From Lachnospira sp. UBA3790 (GTDB lineage Bacteria; Bacillota; Clostridia; Lachnospirales; Lachnospiraceae): a DNA stretch of 64,000 nt. This document shows, in pieces, positions 59,460 through 64,000 of the stretch. Under the pieces are notes generated by a model. It was not told the DNA's origin. It ran no database searches and worked only from the letters and a program-made list of their open reading frames with translations. The stretch spans positions 211,268 to 275,267 of the forward strand of contig DFEY01000003.1 in assembly GCA_002369135.1 (NCBI GenBank), read 5' to 3'. How positions within the stretch are numbered: position 1 is the stretch's first letter; each line of letters begins with the position of its first letter. A program made the position numbers and the translations under genes.

Positions 59460-60014
59460 ATGCAAGAGATACTTGATAAACATGTTGAAAAAATGGAGAA
59501 GTCACTTGATAACTTGAAAGGTGAACTTACACAGATAAGAGCGGGTCGTGCTAACCCACATATCTTGGACGGAATCAAGGTGGATTACTATGGCACACCT
59601 ACACCTCTAGCACAGGTTGGTAACGTTTCAGTTCCTGAGCCTAGAATTATTGCTATTCAGCCTTGGGACGGTTCAATGCTAAAAGAGATTGAGCACGCTA
59701 TTAACGAAGCTGAGATTGGTATCAATCCAACAAACGACGGTAAAGTTATCAGACTTGTTTTCCCAGAACTTACTGAGGACCGCAGAAAAGACTTGGTTAA
59801 AGATATCAAGAAACTTGGCGAGAATGCTAAGGTTGCCATCAGAAATATCAGACGTGACGGAATGGATCACATCAAGAAAAAAGGTAAAGAAGATGGCGCT
59901 CCAGAAGATCAAGTAGCAGATTTTGAAGATTCATTACAGGAAGCTACTGACAAATATGTTAAGAAAGTGGACGAGACTGTTAAGAATAAATCAGACGAAG
60001 TAATGACAGTTTAA
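59460..60014 (+). CDS. frr: Ribosome recycling factor
   Basis: A 184-residue RRF. The ATG at 59460 is preferred (TTGGAGG 7 bases upstream); a TTG at 59445 would include the ribosome site. Typical motifs: LDNLKGELTQIRAGRANPHIL, YYGTPTPLAQVGNVS, LPSF-like INPTNDGKVIRLVFPELTED and RNIRRDG. It splits post-termination ribosomes together with EF-G. Confidence 0.98.
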   Translation: MQEILDKHVEKMEKSLDNLKGELTQIRAGRANPHILDGIKVDYYGTPTPLAQVGNVSVPEPRIIAIQPWDGSMLKEIEHAINEAEIGINPTNDGKVIRLVFPELTEDRRKDLVKDIKKLGENAKVAIRNIRRDGMDHIKKKGKEDGAPEDQVADFEDSLQEATDKYVKKVDETVKNKSDEVMTV

Positions 60015-60024
60015 TCACAAATTT

Positions 60025-60118
60025 CAGAGATTAAGAGGAACTTAGAGTTCCTCTATTTCTGCGTAATGAGATAAATTTTTGAAAGGAATACGTTTGCCTT
60101 TAAGCAAACAAAAAGACT
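60025..60118 (+). promoter_or_regulatory. frr-uppS intergenic hairpins with a bridged ribosome site
   Basis: AGAGGAACT/AGTTCCTCT (60034-60054) is a strong hairpin with a weak T tail, a possible partial terminator. Further on, GAAAGGA (60081-60087) is the only good ribosome site, 31 nt from the uppS ATG, too far unless the hairpin GTTTGC/GCAAAC (60092-60109) between them folds and shortens the distance to about 13 nt. Confidence 0.55.
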
Positions 60119-60859
60119 ATGGCTAAGAAATATGATTTAAGTGGCCTAAGGGTTCCAGAGCATGTGGCTATCATTTTGGATGGTAACGGTAGATGGGCAA
60201 AGAAACATCACGTTCCAAAGAATGTTGGACATTCCAAGGGTTCTGACAATGTGGAAAAGATAGTGGAAGCTGCCCACGATATGGGAATTAAGTATATTAC
60301 TGTGTATGCTTTCTCTACAGAGAACTGGAATCGTTCTGAAAAAGAAGTAAGTGCTCTTATGAAACTACTTCGTGACTACTTAAAACAGTGTCTTAAAAAA
60401 TCAAAAGATAACAATATGCGATGCCTTATTATCGGTGATAAGACTGGATTAGACCAGGATATCAGAGATAGCATTGACGAACTAGAAGAGTTTTCCAAGG
60501 ACTTTGACGGTATCACATTTATTATCGCTCTAAACTACGGAAGTAGGGATGAGATTAGACGTGCGGTTCAAAGTATTGCAAAAGATTGTATGGATGGAAA
60601 AATAAAGGCTTCTGATATTAGCGAAGATACTATCAGCAGTTACCTTGACACAAAGGGCATTCCAGATCCAGATCTTTTAATTAGGACTAGTGGAGAGATT
60701 AGACTTTCAAACTTCCTTATGTGGCAGTCAGCTTACACAGAGTATGTTTTTACAGATGTGTTATGGCCAGACTTTAAGCCAAAGCATCTGATATCAGCCA
60801 TTGAGGAATACAGTAGACGCGATAGAAGATATGGCGGAAGAAATGAGGACGACGAATAG
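60119..60859 (+). CDS. uppS: Undecaprenyl diphosphate synthase
   Basis: A 246-residue cis-prenyltransferase. Signatures are VAIILDGNGRWAKKH near the N-terminus (catalytic Asp), YAFSTENWNRS and PDPDLLIRTSGEIRLSNF near 190, then WQSAYTEYVFTDVLWPDF. It makes the C55 lipid carrier for peptidoglycan and other wall polymers. The usual ribosome site is not close to the ATG; see the intergenic entry. Confidence 0.98.
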   Translation: MAKKYDLSGLRVPEHVAIILDGNGRWAKKHHVPKNVGHSKGSDNVEKIVEAAHDMGIKYITVYAFSTENWNRSEKEVSALMKLLRDYLKQCLKKSKDNNMRCLIIGDKTGLDQDIRDSIDELEEFSKDFDGITFIIALNYGSRDEIRRAVQSIAKDCMDGKIKASDISEDTISSYLDTKGIPDPDLLIRTSGEIRLSNFLMWQSAYTEYVFTDVLWPDFKPKHLISAIEEYSRRDRRYGGRNEDDE

Positions 60860-60899
60860 TTATTAGCGAGTGAGAAAAATACTTGATTGAGAGGTTATT

Positions 60900-61793
60900 A
60901 TGGGAGTATCAAATTTTGCAAATAAATCATTTGTATCAAGAACGCTTAGTGGAATAGTGATGGTTGCACTATTGGTAGTAGGCTTGACAGTAGGTGGTGA
61001 ATACTGGGGAGGAAGATGGTTATTCTTCGCAAACATGATCATTTCACTTATTGCTGTGTACGAGCTATATAAGTCGTTCGATATGCAAAAGACATTGATG
61101 GGATTCACTGGTTATGTGGCATTGATTGCTTACTACGCGCTAATTTACTTTGATCAGTACAGTGTGCGTATTTTAGGAAACACAATCCACGGCAAAAGAT
61201 TTATGATGATCTTTATGGTTATGTTTTTAATCATTTTATTTGCCGAGTACGTTTTCTTATATCCACAGTACAACGCAAAGCAAGTGGCAGTAGTGTTTAT
61301 GTGCATGGTTTATGCAGGAGTTATGCTTTCATACCTTTACATCACAAGAATGGAGTATAACGGTTTGTATACTGTTTGGCTAATCTTCATTGCAAGCTGG
61401 GGTTGCGATACTTGCGCATACCTAGCAGGCGTGGCATTTGGTAAACACAAAATGGCTCCAGTGCTTAGCCCTAAGAAATCAGTGGAAGGTGCTATAGGAG
61501 GTATCCTAGGTGCAGCTTTGATAGGCGGCATTTACGCATATATCTTCCAGGACAAAATCGACAAGATTCCAAATCCAGTTTTAGTGTTCGCTGTTATTTG
61601 TGCAGTGGCAGGACTAGTTTCAATGACTGGTGACTTGGTAGCTTCAGCTATCAAGCGTAATAATAACATCAAAGACTACGGGAAAATAATTCCTGGTCAC
61701 GGTGGAATTATGGATAGATTTGACAGTGTAATTTATGTGGCACCAGTTATCTGGTTGCTCGTTTATATAATGACAGGAATGAGTGTAGATTAA
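60900..61793 (+). CDS. cdsA: Phosphatidate cytidylyltransferase
   Basis: A 297-residue integral membrane enzyme with about eight helices. The CDS signature is at the C-terminal end: SPKKSVEGAIGGILGA near 200, DLVASAIKRNNNIKDYGKII and PGHGGIMDRFDSV. It converts phosphatidic acid to CDP-diacylglycerol. The N-terminus is basic with SRTLSGIVMVALLVVGLTVG. GAGAGG precedes the ATG. dxr follows after 9 bp. Confidence 0.96.
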   Translation: MGVSNFANKSFVSRTLSGIVMVALLVVGLTVGGEYWGGRWLFFANMIISLIAVYELYKSFDMQKTLMGFTGYVALIAYYALIYFDQYSVRILGNTIHGKRFMMIFMVMFLIILFAEYVFLYPQYNAKQVAVVFMCMVYAGVMLSYLYITRMEYNGLYTVWLIFIASWGCDTCAYLAGVAFGKHKMAPVLSPKKSVEGAIGGILGAALIGGIYAYIFQDKIDKIPNPVLVFAVICAVAGLVSMTGDLVASAIKRNNNIKDYGKIIPGHGGIMDRFDSVIYVAPVIWLLVYIMTGMSVD

Positions 61794-61802
61794 GGACGTA
61801 TT

Positions 61803-62981
61803 ATGAAAAACATTTCGGTACTTGGCTCAACAGGTTCTATCGGAACCCAGACTCTTGAGATAGTTAGAGCCAATGAAGATTTAAAAGTGGTAGCTTTGGC
61901 TGCCGGTTCAAATATCGAAAAACTAGAGGAGCAAATTCGCGAATTTGCCCCTTTGTTAGTATGTGTATTTAACGAGACTGCGGCAAAGGAATTGGAATCA
62001 AAAGTTTCTGATCTAGATGTTAAAGTAGTTTCAGGAATGGAAGGCTTGATAGAAGCAGCCACTGTAGATGAAGCCGAAATAGTAGTGACAGCGTTTGTTG
62101 GAATGATTGGTATTAAACCAACACTTGAAGCTATAAAGGCTAAAAAAGATATTGCTCTAGCAAACAAAGAAACTTTGGTTACTGCTGGGCATTTGGTGAT
62201 GCCTTTGGCGAAGGAGAATAATGTGAAGATTCTTCCTGTGGATTCTGAGCACAGTGCGATATTCCAGAGTCTGCAAGGAAATGAAATGAATAAAATTGAT
62301 AAGATTCTTTTAACTGCATCAGGCGGACCATTTAGAGGGTGGACTGTGGACAGAATGAAAGATATCAAGGTGGAAGATGCGCTCAAACACCCAAATTGGG
62401 CAATGGGTCAAAAAATAACCATTGACTCTAGTACAATGGTTAACAAAGGATTAGAAGTGATAGAAGCTAAATGGCTATTTAATGTTGGACTTGATGACAT
62501 TCAGGTTGTTGTTCAGCCACAGAGTCTTATTCATTCGATGGTTCAGTACGAAGACGGCGGCATTATTGCACAACTCGGTACTCCAGATATGAAACTTCCA
62601 ATCCAGTACGCTCTATATTACCCAGAGAGAAAATATTTAGCTGGCGATAGAGTGGACTTCGAACAAATCAGTGAGATTTCGTTCGAGAAACCGGACCTTG
62701 ATAATTTCAAAGGATTAAGATTGGCATATCAGGCAGCTAAGAGAAGTGATGAGAAAGCAAAAGAAGATCATTTCTTTGGCGATTCCATGCCTACTGTCTT
62801 TAACGCGGCAAATGAAAAGGCAGTTGCTATGTTTTTGAATCGCGAGATTGGATATTTAGATATAGCAGATACTATCGAGTACTGCATGGACAGACACGAA
62901 GTGATAGACAACCCAACTTTTGAACAAATACTAGAAGTTGAAAAGTGGGTTTACGAGATGATAGAGGAGAAGTATAAGTAA
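61803..62981 (+). CDS. dxr: 1-deoxy-D-xylulose 5-phosphate reductoisomerase
   Basis: A 392-residue enzyme of the MEP isoprenoid pathway. The NADPH-binding N-terminus is ISVLGSTGSIGTQTLEIV. Then come ALANKETLVTAGHLVM, PVDSEHSAIFQSLQG (metal and substrate contacts), TASGGPFRGW and HPNWAMGQKITIDSSTMVNKG split across its conserved motif. It converts DXP to MEP. The stop overlaps the rseP start (TAATG). Confidence 0.98.
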   Translation: MKNISVLGSTGSIGTQTLEIVRANEDLKVVALAAGSNIEKLEEQIREFAPLLVCVFNETAAKELESKVSDLDVKVVSGMEGLIEAATVDEAEIVVTAFVGMIGIKPTLEAIKAKKDIALANKETLVTAGHLVMPLAKENNVKILPVDSEHSAIFQSLQGNEMNKIDKILLTASGGPFRGWTVDRMKDIKVEDALKHPNWAMGQKITIDSSTMVNKGLEVIEAKWLFNVGLDDIQVVVQPQSLIHSMVQYEDGGIIAQLGTPDMKLPIQYALYYPERKYLAGDRVDFEQISEISFEKPDLDNFKGLRLAYQAAKRSDEKAKEDHFFGDSMPTVFNAANEKAVAMFLNREIGYLDIADTIEYCMDRHEVIDNPTFEQILEVEKWVYEMIEEKYK

Positions 62982-64000
62982 TGCAGACATTTATTGGCAT
63001 AATTATTGCAATTTTAATATTCGGTTTGCTCGTTTTGATTCACGAGTTCGGACACTTTATTTTTGCGAAAAAATTTGGTGTTACAGTGAACGAGTTTTCA
63101 ATCGGAATGGGCCCAAGAATCTTTAGCCGTGTGGCAAAGAGTGGAACTAGATATTCTATTAAGGCACTACCTATCGGTGGTTCATGTGCAATGCTAGGAG
63201 AAGATGAAGACAACGACGAAGAAGGTTCTTTCAACTCTAAACCTAGATGGCAAAGATTTTTAATTGTATTTGCAGGACCGCTATTTAACTTTTTGCTAGC
63301 GTTTGTTTTATCTTTGATTGTGATTGGATTTGCTGGAACAGACCCATCCACAGTTACATACGTGGAAGGTGAAAAACCAAACGTAATCACACAGTCAAAG
63401 GGCAAAGAAAAATCAGTTGAAGAAAAGATGAAACAGCAGGCTGTTAAAAATGCTGTTTTACAAATACAGTCGAACGCATATAAGGCAGGCTTAAGAAGTG
63501 GTGATAAAATCACTAAGTTTAACGGTGCTTGGATTTCTATTGGTAGAGAGTTGTATGTGGAAGAATATACTGACCCAATAGACAAAGAACCAATTACTTT
63601 GACGTATGAGCGTGATGGAAAGAAAAAAACTATAACATACAAGCCAGACAAAGAAAATAAATATTTGTTAGGAATCAGTTATAGTTCAGGTGCTAGTGCG
63701 CCAGTTATTTCGCAAGTGACCAAAGATTCGGCCATGGCTAAGGCAGGCGTTTTGGCGAAGGACGAAGTTGAAAAGATAAACGGAACACCTATTTCTTCGG
63801 GAGAAGAGATAAATAAATATCTAGAGGAACATCCGCTTGATGGAAGTGAAGTAACTTTCGTATTGAAGCGTGGTAGCAAAACATTTACAGCGAAAGTTAA
63901 ACCAGTAAAGACAAATGTTTACTCTACAGGCTTTACATATAACTTGCAAAGAGAGCGTCAGGGATTCTTCGGAACAATCAAATACAGTTTGGTTGAGATG
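62981..64000 (+). CDS. rseP: RseP/RasP site-2 protease, partial (C-terminus outside the window)
   Basis: The first 340 residues of a membrane metalloprotease. HEFGHFIFAKKFG near residue 22 is the HExxH zinc motif in the first helix; FSIGMGPRI and LPIGGSCAMLGED follow. A PDZ region (AYKAGLRSGDKITKFNG) is followed by a second PDZ-like repeat (SAMAKAGVLAKDEVEKINGT). The frame is open to the window end, so the C-terminal NxxPxPxLDG motif is not seen. It cleaves membrane-bound anti-sigma factors and signal peptides. Confidence 0.96.
   Translation, partial: MQTFIGIIIAILIFGLLVLIHEFGHFIFAKKFGVTVNEFSIGMGPRIFSRVAKSGTRYSIKALPIGGSCAMLGEDEDNDEEGSFNSKPRWQRFLIVFAGPLFNFLLAFVLSLIVIGFAGTDPSTVTYVEGEKPNVITQSKGKEKSVEEKMKQQAVKNAVLQIQSNAYKAGLRSGDKITKFNGAWISIGRELYVEEYTDPIDKEPITLTYERDGKKKTITYKPDKENKYLLGISYSSGASAPVISQVTKDSAMAKAGVLAKDEVEKINGTPISSGEEINKYLEEHPLDGSEVTFVLKRGSKTFTAKVKPVKTNVYSTGFTYNLQRERQGFFGTIKYSLVEM

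Noticed and set aside
61790..62386. 198-codon minus-strand ORF in dxr
   Set aside because: Shadow of the conserved dxr reading frame.
63040..63651. 203-codon minus-strand ORF at the right end
   Set aside because: It lies wholly inside rseP, whose HExxH motif and PDZ repeats are clear.

Overview
The window is a stretch of A/T-rich chromosome from a Gram-positive anaerobe of the Clostridia, most likely Lachnospiraceae. This is inferred from three things: the core gene order (comM-dprA-topA-rpsB-tsf ... pyrH-frr-uppS-cdsA-dxr-rseP), strong AGGAGG ribosome sites, and large secreted proteins ending in very lysine-rich fibronectin-III-like modules. No tRNA, rRNA, CRISPR array, integrase or transposase gene was seen.

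Layout. 1-9424 is core: comM and dprA, a hicAB toxin-antitoxin pair, a CPA1-type cation/proton antiporter, topA, and rpsB-tsf behind a structured leader. 57934-64000 is core again: tcdA, then pyrH with its own promoter, frr, uppS, cdsA, dxr and the start of rseP (cut by the window end). In most Firmicutes tsf and pyrH are adjacent. Here about 48.5 kb of accessory DNA lies between them.

The accessory block has three parts. (a) 9.7-13.8 kb and 44-57.8 kb hold secreted or membrane proteins: a CBM/Fn3 protein, a VanZ-like protein, a SurA_N-like protein, a DUF3298-like protein, two tandem secreted tyrosine phosphatases, a 1967-residue GH81 beta-1,3-glucanase with discoidin-type modules, and two small exported proteins that share a conserved upstream leader. 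(b) 13.9-39.4 kb is a dense defence island. It holds a five-gene operon (PLD-DEAH helicase, 60-aa protein, DndD-like SMC ATPase, 182-aa protein, DndC-like PP-loop enzyme), a GIY-YIG/DUF2075 helicase with a MazG-like enzyme, a HEPN protein paired with a KAP NTPase, a DUF3800 protein with a convergent small RNA, a second HEPN-like protein, an OLD/RloA-like ATPase, a SIR2 (DSR-like) protein and an ATPase with an altered P-loop. (c) 40-44 kb is sbcD-sbcC, followed by small genes, DUF2971 and a second DUF3800 gene with an elaborate leader.

Between these lie miniature units that ordinary annotation would miss. There are three paralogous acidic mini-proteins, each with one canonical EF-hand loop, two of them overlapping a gene for an exported protein. 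There are two small basic proteins (one frameshifted) behind long structured leaders, and a 65-aa protein whose Shine-Dalgarno is buried in a long hairpin. Small palindromic repeats are scattered through the core-proximal intergenic spaces.

The best candidates for undescribed systems are the five-gene PLD-helicase/DndD-like/DndC-like operon (13951-19726), the HEPN + KAP pair (21934-24681), the DUF3800-linked RNAs, and the EF-hand mini-proteins. All functional statements rest on motifs read by eye; no database search was possible.
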